A DNA stretch of 64,000 bases, taken from Halichoerus grypus (taxonomy: Eukaryota > Chordata > Mammalia > Carnivora > Phocidae). The notes below the pieces were generated by a model. That model was given only the letters and a program-made list of their open reading frames with translations, did not search any database and had not been told where the DNA came from. Both the position numbers and the translations under genes were made by a program. The DNA lies in assembly GCF_964656455.1 (NCBI RefSeq), contig NC_135720.1, positions 55,454,598 to 55,518,597 on the forward strand. The letters run 5' to 3'. Numbering within the stretch: the stretch's first letter is position 1; each line of letters opens with the position of its first letter. Positions 9,964 to 23,039 of this stretch are shown here, piece by piece.

Positions 9964-12285
9964 GATGTCAAAAAACAGAAAGAAAGAAACAGGTTGGTGA
10001 GAATATTTTGGGATGGAGTATGGGGCCAGAGGTGGTCAGAAAGTATTAAAGGTCAAAAGAGATATTAAAATTCTAAGCTTGAGCAGAGAAATGCAAAAAT
10101 TAATAAAGTGAGGAGGAACTTTATTATTGGAGGAACAGGGGCAGGTTGTTTTCTGCTTTTAGAGTTTTACTTCCCTGAAGTTAAGAGCTGGATATTTAAA
10201 AATTCTCTGCACAGGATCTAGCAGAGGAGGGATGCAAAACCCATAACAACTAGATCTCCCCTCTTCTCACCTTATTTCAATTTGGGTAGATAGAGCTCTT
10301 GAGAGGACCTGGGAGGTAGCTGATTATTGTTGGCATCTCTGTGGGTGAGGGTGTGGGGGGGAGAGGGGCAAGGGCCTGGAACAATGGCCCAGTTACTTCT
10401 GAGACCATTTCAGGCATTCTCAGGCTGGCTGCTGGCTGTGTCTCTCAGAGTAAAGCTTGGCTTCTAAGCACTGTTGTTTTGCAAAAACACCATTGCAGTT
10501 ATGCTAGGTGATCACTTTGCTCTCTTACTCTTTTCATTGATGGACTTTTTAATAATAAAAGCTCAAAATATTATCTACTGCTCCTGCAGTGTCACTTATG
10601 GTGGCAAAAATGTAAATATTTTCTTCATTTGTTACCTATATAATAATTTTTTTTAAGAAGCAATGACAGACAGATTAAAGAAAAGGCAAATAAACCCCAT
10701 CTACTTATATATTATTATCTCCTGACCCCTATGTCTTCACTAATAGTTCAGAAAATCATATCAGGTTGTCTTTTTAAAATAAAAAGAACCTCCAAGAAGA
10801 GTCCAAGTTGGTAGAACCTGAGCAGCACAGTTGCAATGCTTAGTGTATTGTATTCTTTTTGGGCCAATAAAATTGCTCAGTGTTTCCTTATTTCTGAATC
10901 AATTGCCAATGTTTGGTGAACTTTATCTACTGCTCCACATTCCCTTAGTGAGTGGCAAATTTTGCAGTGACACGATTATGTTGCTATCCTTCCCAGGAAG
11001 TCTGTGGAGGCAACACTTCATGTCTCTCTGTCTGGAGCCCAGGTGTCTTGGGAACAGAGTAGCACCATTCAGTGTTAAAAAAATTTAGTCTTTAAAAAAG
11101 GTGGCATGATCTTTATTAGATGATTTTAGGAGTTGCAGATTAGTCAGCCACAAATGTACTGTGTAGGCATGAACCATTTTCTTTCTTTCTTTCTTTCTTT
11201 TTTTTTGTATGTATCATTTTTAACATCTTCTGTATCTATGGATAACAGGTTCTCAGGTGAAGTGCTGAGTATGTCACTGAAAGCCCAGTAGAGTTAAGTG
11301 TGCAAAGTCAGTCTGAACATATGCTGTAATGGATTTGACCTCGTAGAGCACTACAAAGAGAAATTGCAGATAACCATCTGAACTGACTTCTGAAGCTTGT
11401 AGTTCTGACTCCCAAGATACAGAGAGAAAAGTGAGACCAAACAGATCGGAATGAACAACTCAGAGATAGCAGAATGTAATTGAGCCTGATTTTAAGAGTA
11501 AATATAGCTACAGAAAAAGGATTTATTCTCTAACACTTTTTTAATATTCTTTTTTTGGTTCCCAAAAATGTACTTGAAGTACGATAAATAGTTTTCTATT
11601 CATAATCTACTTTTCTTGATTACATTGATGCCTGTTAAAGTGACTATTTGATCAATATATAAACATATATATAAAATAAGAAATCACTGGAACCTTAGAC
11701 CATAAGCGGGTGACAGTACCATAGAGGTAACCTAATCCTATCAACTACCCAGGGCAAAAATAGCCTTAACAACAGTGATTTAGGCTAGGACTTGAATGCT
11801 TCCTGTGATCTGCATCTCAGTAATTTATGGTTGGTTTTTAGTGCTACAAAGATAAGGTGTTTAGGGGCATAAAATTGCAGATATTATGAAATATTATAGC
11901 AAGCATAATTTTTGCCATTTTTTCCCATGAACACACCATTGACAGCATATACGCTTCTTTTACTACTGAGATCAGTTTGTTTGCAGTCTGTGTTTTATAT
12001 AATCTAATCAGTAAATACTGTTTGTTATGCAGCTACCTGGGCTTAAGGTTAAAACATGTGGCCATGCAACAGCTCTAAGCTGTGTGGCTTACCTGGAGTT
12101 CAGACCTGTGATCTTGATATTCTGTTACCTAGACCCATAAAGAACATGCTCTGATCAGCTAGACCATAGGAATTTTGCAAGGTCCTCAAATGTATAAACA
12201 CAAACATACACCCAGAAGCTTCCATTTTTGGGACTGTTATTTAAATAGTGCTAGAAAATGGACTCTAGAAATCATATGGACTATA
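9964..12285. other. Unique AT-rich sequence, no gene seen
   Basis: No repeat family recognised apart from a (CTTT)n/poly-T tract at about 11180-11206. Open frames (for example 10831-11088) have no recognisable domain. Confidence 0.45.
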
Positions 12286-12302
12286 AGATTTCAGATTTTT
12301 CT

Positions 12303-12507
12303 TTTTTTTTTTTTTTTTAAGATTTTTATTTATTTATTTGACAGAGAGAGACACAGCGAGAGCAGGAACACAAGCAGGGGGAGTGGGAGAGAGAGAAGCA
12401 GGCTCCCCACAGAGCAGGGAGCCCGATGTGGGGCTCGATCCCAGGACCCTGGGATCACGACCTGAGCTGAAGGCAGACGCTTAACGACTGAGCCACCCAG
12501 GCGCCCC
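12303..12507 (-). mobile_element. Can-SINE, full length, antisense
   Basis: The complement shows the full head (ggggcgcctgggtggctcag), body and A-rich tail. A perfect 17-bp target duplication (agatttcagatttttct) is at 12286-12302 and 12508-12524. High similarity to the copy at 7.65 kb suggests the same young subfamily. Confidence 0.96.
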
Positions 12508-12524
12508 AGATTTCAGATTTTTCT

Positions 12525-15500
12525 ATTGCTACATATTGTTTACAAGCGTAAATACACTCTATATAATAAGGGACCATGGAAATATCAGGGCAAAAATTCC
12601 AGGGACTACAGAAAACAGAGTTGTGCCAAACAAGGCAGAGATATATTAATTATATTGATTGAACTTCAGGTTGCAGTAGCCTTTGACTTTTTTCTTTCAT
12701 TTAGAATTGTTTTCTTTTTTTAGTAGTGGAATAGCTAGGTTTCCATGTGAAACAATTTGAGGACATTTGCTACTTACAGCAGTGTTGCCGCAGTACATTC
12801 TTATAAGTGTCAGATATATGCTGGTGATTATGGCTCTGATGCTGAACAGTTATTTCTAAACAATGCTTGCAAAATACTCTACTGTGTAATTTGTTTGTGT
12901 AGTTACAAACCTACTGATGGCACCCTTTAGAAAAATGTTTCTTTACAATTAACTCCCGTGCTGACGACAGAGCAAGATGACTTCCAAGTTGTCTTTCTTG
13001 TATTGAGCTCTTCTTTTTCTGCTTCTTGGGTTTTTCCCTCCTGTTTCGAGTCTCAGACCAGTATAAATATAAGATCATGTCAGAAGCATGATAGCTATCA
13101 TGAGACACGGTTGCATATATGCAGAATGTCGAGCCTTAAGCCACCAAGGTCTGCATTTTGGTTCATAAATAATGTAGAGGCAGAGTGCTGAGCATGCTGT
13201 TGTATAGACCTGAACTCACTCTTGGTAAAATAAACAGATAAATAAATGGTAACTTGGAATAAAGGGAATGTTTAATATAACCGCCAACAGAAATATTCAG
13301 TGCTATACAACAACCCATGTGAAGGCAAGCATATTTACAAACACATTCACATTATGTGGATAGTTTTTTTTGTGTTTCTCCCTCTAGTTTTGGAGACTCA
13401 GAGCAAAGAACAGACAGTATGTAGAGAAGCATCTAAAATGATGGTTTGTGTTTGTCCTTTTTTGCATATCTGAGAATGAGGCAACTCAGCTCCAATTGTT
13501 ATCATTGTGCTGATTTTTAAAAGTACTTTTCCTTGTTTTATGGAACTCACCAAGTCGAGCACAGCAGCCCGCGTGACACTGTGCGGTGGGGTGTGAAGTT
13601 GGAGTCATTGAACACTGAACTTCCCCATTGTGTCTCAGGGGCAGAACCCCTCGTGCTAAATGTGTGTGTGCTGTTCCACTGAGAAAATTCAATGTTCAGC
13701 AGCTCTCCGAGTTTCTCATTTCATACCTATGGAGAAGAGGCTCAGTGGCTGCCTGTTGAGTTTCATTGTGAAGTACATACAGATGGTCTAGTCAAGGTTC
13801 TTTAAAAGGCACAAAGGAGAAGAAATTTCTGCTTATTTTCCCCATTTTACATGTATTTTTTCCCTTTTAAAAATGTATATTTTGTATCATTAGTCAAATA
13901 TGACATTGCTCTAATTTTAATGTAGGTAGAATGCATGAAAACTAACAATTCTTCTGAAGAAATAGACATTAGGGCTGTCGTATGCCAGACACTCAAGCAG
14001 TGTATATACAGTAACTTAGTATATGTTTTCTAGTCTCTTCTAAGTAAATGCTGAATTTGGTTAACATCTAAGCCTATAATGAGAACATTAGGCAGTCAGA
14101 AACTTGCCAATTGCATTGTAGCTTTTTCTGTATGCTAAGTTTCTCTAGACTGACTCAATTTACCCTCTTGAAGACCTTGTCAGTGAGTGCCTCTGTCTGG
14201 GAAATCTAAATAGAGGAGTTATCAGGAAGAGAACTATATTTAAATAATGTGCACAATATTTTAAAATTCTTCAATACATTAAGAAAATTCTTTGGAATAA
14301 TTAGTTTATATTTCATAGCACATCTGTTAAATGAATAACTATTGAATGGAAAATATCCCTACAACTTCATAAGCAGTTTTTGGCAAATGATTTATTTTGC
14401 CATAATTATACTTGTGTCCAGCCTTATAGTTGTCGAGACATTGCTTTCAACGAATTTTTAGCTAGTAGTTTAAAATGAATTCCTTTTGTCTTTAGGTAAA
14501 AAAAATGTTCTCTCGTGGAAGCAGAGAAATTGTATGTAGATGATGTTAGCTTTCTCAGAAGAAAAGAGTAAATGGGTATGCATTATAGGACATGCAGGTG
14601 GAATTTGGAGACCAACTTGTGAATGTAAACTATGAATACTACTTGAATCATTTCTATTTGCTTGAAAAGAAAATCATGACAACTATTACAGAATAGAAGA
14701 GGAAAATGGATGTACAAACAATGTAAAGTAGGTACAATCTTAAATGGAGAACCATCATTGTAGAAATACAAAGTAACTTCACTGAGTCCATTCCCTTTCT
14801 GAAAATCAGCTTCAATTTCTAAAAATGAAAAAAAAAAATAGAACAAGAAAGGGAAAAAAGACAGTTTAGGCTTTGACCAAAGATGTCAATTCAAACACAA
14901 AACACACAGACACACTTCTTGGTCTAGATTGTGATAAATAAATTACTAGTTTGATGAATAGTTGTGAGTTCAGTAAAGTGATGTTTTTGCATTGTTCAGA
15001 CAATACATCCTATTTAATTAGGAAATATAGACAAGTTGTTATGCAAGTATTATATGATAAATGATATCACAAATATAAGACATTAAACTTTTCCCTCCTT
15101 TTGGTGAAGAGTGTTCCAAATACAAAAGTGATGAGAGTCAGATTCTGACATGGAGAAGTAATTTAACCTGAAAGGAATTTCTCCTGCAGTGGAGGTGAGA
15201 TTTGAGTATATTCATAGAGAAATTTCCTTGATGCCAGTTGTAGTATGTCTAACCACTGTATTAGTCATCAGTTAAGAAGTAGTCATCAGTTAAGAAGTGA
15301 ATGATAACATGCTAGTAAGTTGTTTGTAAAGGTAAGATTTGTTAAGGAAGAAAGAAAAAAATAGCACTTCAAATGACATTGATATTGGAAAAATGTCCCT
15401 ACAAAGACTGAATGACATTTGCTTAAAAAAAAAACAACGTAAGGGACTTAAAAAAAATGCATAATAAAAATGCAGAATGCCTGGCTAAGAATGAGCATCA

Positions 15501-16490
15501 CAGATAAAGAATTGGGTGTTATAGTTGACAAAAAATATGTTGAGATGTATAAATATGTTTGACTCCTTGTGGATTGACCTGATTATTAAGTCAAATAATT
15601 AAATAGATTTATGAACATAAGTACAAATTATAGTCTTTAATGTGGTACTGTCGTCAGAAAAAAATGCCGGCATATTCTTAGGTTATGTGAAGAATAGATG
15701 TAAAAAGGGTGAGTTAGAAAAAAATCTTTTTTCAACATTAGTAAACATTTACTAAGGTATTATGCTACATCTTGTTTCTTGTGCTTTTAAAGTTATGCAG
15801 ACAAAGAAGAGTAAGTTTTTAAAAGAATTTCGTTGTTTAAGGTTGGAAGAGGGTCAAATGAATTGGAATTGTTAAGTGATGTAAAGTTTTTATGAGGTAA
15901 ATGTATGGTAATTGTTTCTAACATTCATGAGCTGAACTACTCATTAGTCAGTAGCACACTTATGGGAGTCTAATATACTGGTACTTTGCCAGCTATTGTA
16001 TGAGATCCAGAAAAGTCTTAGCAGTCCCTGTTGTAAGGAGCTTGCAATATTGTCATGGAAGATCAATACAACAGGAATTAAATAGTTAAAAATAGCTAAC
16101 TATAGCTGTGTGTTACTGATTATAAGAACAATTGACTTTAAGAGAAGGGATATCAGTGTGGTTTGTTGGAGGGAGCTTCATGGGGACTATGAAGAATTGC
16201 TTGAGTTTGCAAAATAAGCAAGATTTGGAGAGAGCAGAATGACAAGAGAACGTTTTGGCAAGAGATGCAAGGTGGGGAGAGAAATAAGTAAAGGCAAAGG
16301 AGCAAAGAGAGATGGCAGGACTGCAAAATGTTTGGGTTGGTTCCAGCCCGATATAGACATGGTTCTTAATTCTGAAAATTTCCTATTTGTTTCTTTGGAG
16401 ATCAACACATCATACAGTCAACAAATATAAGTGTTTAGTGATGTTGAAGTTTACAGGAAGCAACTCCTGGGCTCAGTATTTCAGAATTAG
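12525..16490. other. Long repeat-poor unique block
   Basis: Almost 4 kb without a recognisable interspersed repeat. It includes a CpG-bearing segment near 13550-13660 and an exact 18-bp tandem duplication at 15263-15298. No exon could be supported: frames are short and none has family similarity I recognise. Confidence 0.45.
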
Positions 16491-16494
16491 AAAT

Positions 16495-16672
16495 GACTTT
16501 AAATACCATGAGTCAACTCCTCATTTGACATATTGGTCTTAGAGAGATTAAATTAGTTGATGATGGTCACCCACCTTGTTAGTGTAAGGACTTACCCACC
16601 AGGGTAAGGACTAAAAGCCAGATCTCCTAATCTAGGCCTGTATTCTTTCTGCTAAATCCTGCTGGCCCTTCT
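16495..16672 (-). repeat. MIR-type fossil, antisense
   Basis: The plus strand shows 'gtcttagagagattaaattag...gtcacccaccttgttagtgt...agccagatctcctaatctaggcctgtattctttctgctaaatc', the complement of the 5' half of MIR-type SINEs. Confidence 0.55.
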
Positions 16673-16674
16673 TG

Positions 16675-18661
16675 TATAAAATGAAAGGACAACTTTCATC
16701 TTGTTTTTTGGACTTGTTTGATAATGTTTGAACAAACGTGAGGTTTCATGGTTACAGACCTTGGAAAAAGTTTCTGATGAAATTGCAAGCAATTGCTCAT
16801 CATGGCTGTTCATGCATTTGATCCATTGAGGTTGCTCAGGGGTGAAAAATTCCTGTGTTGTTAGTGATGATCTTAGTCAAACAGTCTGAAGGCTGTCATC
16901 GGAGCAAAGAAAAATGAGTGTTAGATTTTCTTTATTGATACACATTGACCTTCTAACCTGATTGACAAAGTCCTAGAAGGTATGTTCTTTCCTATATGGC
17001 CCCAGCCCTGGCTCCTGGCTGCCTTCCATAATTGTGTCAAGGGTGCTCTACATGCTGTCACAGCTGCCATTTTTTGCCAGCTGGCAAAGTGCTTGTCTGT
17101 CCATTAATGTTTTAGAAAATGATCAATAAGCTCCCCCAACCCACACTGATAAAAGAGGAGGTTCAAACCATTCATAAATGTATAGAGATGAAATGCCTAG
17201 TGACCTCCTCTGGTCCAGTAGCCCCATGGACACCAACCCACAGCTGAAGTGTAGAATGAGTTTTTCTCATGCCAGAGTAGAAATCTTAAAAGTATAAAAG
17301 AAAATGCAAAATTAAATATCTCGTCAATGTGTACACTTCTAATTTTAATGTTATTTTTTTTTTTTTTTTACAATTCAAATCAAGGCTAAGAGATACAATG
17401 GAAGACCTTCTAAGGTTTTTGAGCGGATTTAATTTCTATTTATGTTAATAATGTCAAACATTATTCTAGGATGCATTCCCTCTTCAGCCTGTCCATCTGT
17501 TATATGACCAGAATGACCTTCCTTGTTTCTTCTTCATTTGTACAGTTTTTTTTCCCCCTTGGTTGAATTAAAAAAAGAGAGAATAAAATAGCCTTCTGCC
17601 TTCTCTCATTTAAAGTGACTAATGAACAACTTTAATTTTATATACATAGGGGAGAGAACTCTTCTTCCCCTACCACACACCATATCCTTAACTGATACTA
17701 CAGACCACCTAGGGCATTAAGTATGTAGTATGAAAAGATGAAAAGGAAAGGTCATCATTATGAAAAAATAATCACAAAGTGAATGGCTTCAGGAATAATT
17801 TTTAAAATATTTTAAAACTTTAGGAGAATGGAGTTGTCATATTTTTTAAATGTCCACAAGATACTGTTTTCTTTTTAATGAGATTAAGTAGTTTGAAATC
17901 TTTTAGTCCTGAACAATTTAAAAGGCTTGCTATTTTTTATTTTATTCACTTCAATTGACTAAATCAGTTGGCTGTTTTGTATTCTCTGTAGGAGCAATGA
18001 CAGCTATCATTTGATTCAGTAAAAAACAAAAGGCATTAAATAGATGGAGTCATGTACAAATTACCGATTAAATGATTGAGCATTTTATTTTTTGAATTGA
18101 TTGATTTTGTATGATTTTTATTCAGTTTTTGGGTTTAGAAAGAGTCAGAATGGTCCTGAGTGGAAGAAATGTCAGGCTGAATATTTGGGTTTTGTTTCTG
18201 ACACTTTCTCTAATTTTCTAGAGATCTTGGCTAAATTTCTAATACCTCAAGTTTTCTCTCTGTAAAGTAAAAGAGAGAGGTGGCTGTTAGTATACATGGG
18301 AATGGTTTTGCAATTTAAAATGTTGAATACATTTAATCCATTGGCATTACATGTGTCTGAATTATATTCATTTTTAGAACGTTTTATTTTTCTAGTTATT
18401 TTTCCTTCAAGGTCACACTATAAGAATGCTCTTTGCAATGCCCATGTATTCTTCCTCTTATTTTTTTTATCGACTTTGCCTCCTGTATTTTACATTATTT
18501 TTATCTGTTGAAGCTATGAGGATTCATTCTCTATGAATGTTCTCCTGCTTATGGGACGTTTGTTCTCTTCATCAACTAAGGATAATCACCAGCATCCTCA
18601 AGGAAAATTTGTAATTTTTTGTGACTAATGTTGGTATATTTTAACTTAAAATTGTGTCTTT
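16675..18661. other. Unique AT-rich sequence
   Basis: No interspersed repeat or gene recognised; poly-T tract at about 17346-17369. Confidence 0.45.
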
Positions 18662-18675
18662 AAGATATCATTATA

Positions 18676-18880
18676 TCTTTTTTTTAAAAAAGATTTTATT
18701 TCTTTATTTGACAGAGAAAGACACACAGTGAGAGAGGGAACACAAGCAGCGGGAGTGGGAGAGGGAGAAGCAGGCTTCCTGCGGAGCAGGGAGCCTGATG
18801 CAGGGCTTGATCCCAGCACCCTGGGATCATGACCTGAGCCGAAGGCAGACGCTTAATGACTGAGCCACCCAGGTGCCCCT
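18676..18880 (-). mobile_element. Can-SINE, full length, antisense
   Basis: The complement carries the head 'ggcacctgggtggctcagtcattaagcg', body and tail. Target duplication agatatcattata at 18663-18675 and 18881-18893. Confidence 0.95.
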
Positions 18881-18893
18881 AGATATCATTATA

Positions 18894-19425
18894 ACTTATG
18901 CATTTGAATTTTTTGTGGATATCCATCAAATCCAACTAAAGTGTATGGGTGCAGTTGGGGAAAGGGAGTATGTTTTTTAAGAATTTGAACATCTCAAAAT
19001 TATATTAGACATTATGAATTTAAGAAAATCAATTTTATAGAGTTCAAAGAGGAGAACTGATTTTTAATGCAGTTGTGAAATTAGGATGCTCTGAAAGATC
19101 TAGAGATCAGAGGCAAATATAGAGGCTCTGGTTCTTTTGTACCCATGAACAGTAGTTACAGGGGCTCTGCTTATGGTGCCAACTGAGTACTTACTGTCTC
19201 TCCCCCTCCTTTAGGCTTGGTCTTTGATCTGTTCTGTAACGGAATTAAAGCTGAGTGTGTTGCCAGACCCATGTAGGAGGAGAGGCAGTAAGAAGCAATA
19301 GGGAAATTAAACTTAGCATTTTTATTTGTGAAGAGCTGTTATGTTCTTCTATTTGTTTATTAAGTAAAAATCAAGGGTCAGTGACTTAACCGTCTGAGCC
19401 CCAACAGCTTTTAAATTTATTCTCT
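18894..19425. other. Unique sequence
   Basis: No repeat or coding feature recognised. Confidence 0.4.
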
Positions 19426-19429
19426 TATT

Positions 19430-19720
19430 CTTGAGTTTTGGGTTTAACCTTTTCTTGATACAAGTGTTTTGTCAGATATGTAATTTGCAATTATTTTCTC
19501 CCAGTTCACGGCTTTTTTTTCTCAATAGTGTCTTTTGCAGAGTAAAACAATTTAAATTCTTATGAAGTCCAAGTTATTAATATTTTCTCTTTCGTTTCAT
19601 GCTTTTGGGGTCAAATCTAACTTTGCCTAACTCAGTGTCCCAAAGATTTTCTCCTGTGTTTTTATAAATGCTGTATATATTATATTTTATATACATATAG
19701 AGCTGATATATTTTGAATTA
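19430..19720 (-). mobile_element. Old LINE-1 ORF2 fragment, antisense
   Basis: The plus strand reads '...gtcagatatgtaatttgcaattattttctccca' and 'gcagagtaaaacaatttaaattcttatgaagtcca', the complement of the LINE-1 ORF2 stretch that encodes the EKIFAN/LKSFC region. Strongly diverged; no frame remains. Confidence 0.65.
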
Positions 19721-19802
19721 ATATTTCATATAAGATGTGAAGTATGGACTAAGGGGTTTTTTTTTTTGCATATAAATATCTGTCTAATTTTCTAGGGACT
19801 AT

Positions 19803-19836
19803 GTGCGTGTGTGTGCGTGTGTGCGTGTGTGTGTGT
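19803..19836. repeat. (GT)n microsatellite
   Basis: GT repeat with GC interruptions (gtgcgtgtgtgt). On the minus strand it yields a Thr-His repeat frame that is not a gene. Confidence 0.95.
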
Positions 19837-20412
19837 ATTTGAGACAAGAAGATAAATATGCATATTTCTACCATCCCAAATGGAAGTTGCCTCTTTTTGG
19901 TCAGGAGTAAAAAAAGAAAATCTTCATATTTTAGCCACCTCACAGTGGAAGTTTAACAGCTCAAACACATTGGCCTTCAATGATCCAGTTACGATAGTGT
20001 AACTGTGTATCATCTCTGACACTCTATCTGGCTACTGCTGGGGAAACCAATGGAGGGAAATTATTATTTTATATCGTGGAAGCAGAATTTTCTGTTTTGT
20101 CTTACCCCTGAGTAAGACTGTGTATTTTTTAAGATAACTAATGATTGCAGCAAAATTTCCAGGAAAAGACAGCATTTTGTGTAATTTGATCAGATGAGAC
20201 TATCAGGTGAAGTGATCAGAGGTGTAGAATTATTTTTTACCCCAGAAGGTGTTAGAATAAGGAAGCTCTGCTGACGGACTGCCAAACTCCACCTCTGGCT
20301 TATAACCACAGTGTACATAAATCAGATGTTATCAATTCCCCGAAGCTTGCATCTACAAGCAAACCCTCTTCTTCCAGTATGTTTAGTGATAATCAAATCT
20401 TTGTAGTAAAAG
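19837..20412. other. Unique sequence
   Basis: No repeat or coding feature recognised. Confidence 0.4.
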
Positions 20413-20414
20413 GA

Positions 20415-20628
20415 ACTAACAGTTATTAAGCTTCTGATAAATGGTAGCAGAGGATTTGGTATTTTACATTTATCCTAATTCAATTTAGCTCCACATTTAT
20501 CTAGTGGGTGGGTATTAGGATTCCACTTCCATAGTGGAAGAAAGTGAAGTTCACAGAGTGAAGCGCTTGCTCACAGTCACACATCTAGAAAACGGAGGAG
20601 CCAGGTATCAAACAGTAATTACGCTTCC
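20415..20628 (-). repeat. MIR SINE fossil, antisense
   Basis: Complement of MIR: 'cagttattaagcttctgataaatgg...attttacatttatcctaattcaat...gtgggtattagga...cacagtcacacatctag...ggagccaggtatcaaac'. Confidence 0.65.
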
Positions 20629-20629
20629 A

Positions 20630-21525
20630 AAGCCCACGAGTGAAACCCGGGAATGACTCTACCCTGTAAATCCTAAAATCCGCTTTTGATAACAACATTC
20701 TCATTGTTGCTGAGAAATGACCTTTTTGCTTTAGAAAGCTTGTTGCTTAGTTCAAAGTCCTTCATATTGAAGTTCTTTTGGCTGAAGTGTGGTGTTTGGC
20801 CAGCGTTAACTCTTCTTTGTACTGTTCCCATGTGTTCTAATCATGAGAGCTCGGCAATGGAGCTGTATAGCCTTGGCACTGAGGGAACTAAAAAATATAA
20901 TGAAGTCCCTGTCTCCATCCATCACAAAGGAATCTTTGTGATGGAGGAATCTTAGGGAGAGCTGCAAAGGGACCTACTATATCAAACAACTGAAAAATAG
21001 CATGTGTTTACTCTCAGCAAGGAAGATTGATTTTTACTTGTTCTGTTTTCAATTAATTTACCTAATTTAACCTTTAAAAATGTCACCTTCCCTTCCAACC
21101 TCAGTAATAAATATAAATTTTTTTTTCTGATTTAATTTTAGAAGCCTCCACATATACTCTCAGCAGCTGCTGCCCTTTTGAGTTGAGTTGGGATAGGGAA
21201 GGAGAAAAGGGACTTATGAAAAGAAAGCTTTTAGATCATGTCTTTTCTTTTTTAACTTTTACCAGCATGAGGTTCCAGAATGTGTATAATGTATTCCTCT
21301 GGGTTGAGAGTAGAATGGTAGGGTTGAGGGAGAATAATAAATCAATGGTAAGTTAATAAAACCAAACACTATAAAGAGTATCCAGCTATGGAGGACTTTC
21401 CATGTTGGAAACAAATGATATCAGAGGCTGTTGCTGAATGAAATGCATGTCTTTTGCTTTGAAGTTGACAGATATTAGTGCCTGTACACAACACCTTCAC
21501 TCAGCTCTCCAGCACCATGCGGTAG
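20630..21525. other. Unique sequence
   Basis: No repeat or gene recognised. The 20686-20955 frame has no known domain. Confidence 0.4.
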
Positions 21526-21527
21526 AC

Positions 21528-21708
21528 CAGTGCTTCTCAAATTTTTATGTGCATTCAGATCATCTGGGAGTCTTGTTAAAATGCAGATATGATTCATCAT
21601 CAAGCCTGGGGTGGGGCTTGAGATTATGCATTTCTAATAAGCTCCTAGGTGATGCCGACAGTGCTGATCCCTAAGTTCACATTTTGAGTAGCATGGCTGT
21701 ATAAATTT
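21528..21708 (+). mobile_element. MER5-like hAT-Charlie fossil
   Basis: Opens with 'ccagtgcttctcaaatttttatgtgcattcagatcatctgggagtcttgttaaaatgcagat' and closes with 'ttgagtagcatggctgt'; the middle has 'cctggggtggggcttgag'. Near full length for a MER5 element. Confidence 0.8.
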
Positions 21709-21884
21709 TGATCCCTGAAAATATAAGCTTTTTAAAGGACTCTTCATGGAAAACATGGCCTATGGTTGCATGTACTATACTCATATAAAGAGAAGCATTT
21801 AGTTTTTTTTTTTTTGATGGAAGACTTACACTATAAGTATTTATACTAATACGTATTTATATATAAGAAAACCAAATTGAATAA

Positions 21885-22135
21885 TGACAGCTACAACTCA
21901 TGACTTAAGTCCATGCTAGGCACTGTCCTAAGGACCTCATACATACTACTTTATTGAGTTCTCACATCCTCCATGAGAGATCTAAATGATCATTTACATT
22001 TAAATAAATAAACCAAGGCATACAGCAATGGTTATGTAACTCCATGAGGTCACATAGCTAATCAAGTGGTAGAAAATGAATTCAGATTTTGGTTGCTTGC
22101 CTATAAAGCTGTGTTGTTAATCACTATTCTATTAT
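21885..22135 (-). repeat. MIR SINE fossil, antisense
   Basis: Complement of MIR: 'ccatgctaggcactgtcctaaggacctcatacat', 'aaaccaaggcatacagc', 'gaggtcacatagctaatcaagtgg'. Directly followed by the target of the next Can-SINE. Confidence 0.7.
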
Positions 22136-22158
22136 ATAAACTATAGGATAGTAATTTT

Positions 22159-22354
22159 GGGGTCCCTGGGTGGTGCAGTTGGTTGAGTGTCTAACTCCTG
22201 GTTTCAGCTCAGGTCATGATCTCAGGGTTGTGAGATTGAGTTCTGTGTCAGGCTCTGCACTCAGCACAGTCTGCTTGAGATTCTCCCTCTGCCCTCCTCC
22301 TGTGCTCTCTCTCTCTCTTTCTCTCTCTAAAATAAATCAATCTTAAAAAAATAG
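22159..22354 (+). mobile_element. Can-SINE, older subtype
   Basis: Diverged head (ggtccctgggtggtgcagttggttgagtg) and full body with tail 'aaaataaatcaatctt'. The 19-bp target duplication actataggatagtaatttt at 22140-22158 and 22355-22373 is still perfect although the element itself is diverged. Confidence 0.95.
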
Positions 22355-22414
22355 ACTATAGGATAGTAATTTTTAAAAAATGTAAATGAAATTAAAAGAT
22401 GGAGAGCATGAACT

Positions 22415-22600
22415 TTTCAGCCAGATATAGATTTTAAAGCCTGAGTCTCCCATTTACCACCTGTTTGACCCTGAGAAAGTCTTGCAGATCCAGTTAACTT
22501 ATTGGAGGGTGGTGATAATAACTGCTCTGCTCTTTTCTCTGTTTTGGAGGTGTAACGATCCAACGAGATCATGATATAATGTTTTTGTGAACTGTAAGAC
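22415..22600 (+). repeat. MIR SINE fossil
   Basis: Contains 'agcctgagtctcccatttaccacctgtttgaccctgagaaag' and 'gtgataataactgctctg', the MIR order. The 3' half has decayed. Confidence 0.55.
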
Positions 22601-22799
22601 AGCACACAGACGTCATTTCCTCCTCTCCCCCAAACCCTTACTGTCCATTGCATGTCAAGAATAGGCATTGCAGCTTAAAAAAATTATTTCTGGCCCGGTC
22701 TCATTTGATACTTGTAGATAGGAAAAGCTTCATGCACATCGGGAGTTTGCAGCATGTGGGTCCCAGCACAGAGTTAAGACATGTGTAATTCAGGACATT

Positions 22800-22893
22800 C
22801 AGTAGGATTCTGCCCAATCTGGGGCCTGTTTCCTTATCTTCCATTTGAAGAGGATAGAGCTGATGATCTTTAAATTCCTCCCCAGATCTAATA
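22800..22893 (+). repeat. MIR3-like fossil
   Basis: Matches the 'gtttcctcatctgtaaa...gatgatctctaagttcc...agctctaa' type of MIR3-class repeats (here 'gtttccttatcttccatttgaagagg...gatgatctttaaattcctcc'). Confidence 0.4.
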
Positions 22894-22965
22894 GCTGAGT
22901 TTTGATTTTTGCTCTTGAGTGATATATTAACTTCCAATTGGTTAGGTGTCCTTGCAGGTTTTGGA

Positions 22966-22994
22966 TGATGATGATGATGACGATGATGATGATT
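22966..22994. repeat. (GAT)n trinucleotide repeat
   Basis: About nine GAT units with one GAC. The minus strand would encode a His run in a chance frame (22701-23039); no gene is called. Confidence 0.95.
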
Positions 22995-23039
22995 TTGCAA
23001 CTTTGCCTCAGTTTCTTTATGGATAACTACTTTTCTCAA

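Noticed and set aside
22701..23039. 112-codon minus-strand frame with a His run
   Set aside because: The His run is the complement of a (GAT)n microsatellite; no domain or exon structure elsewhere.
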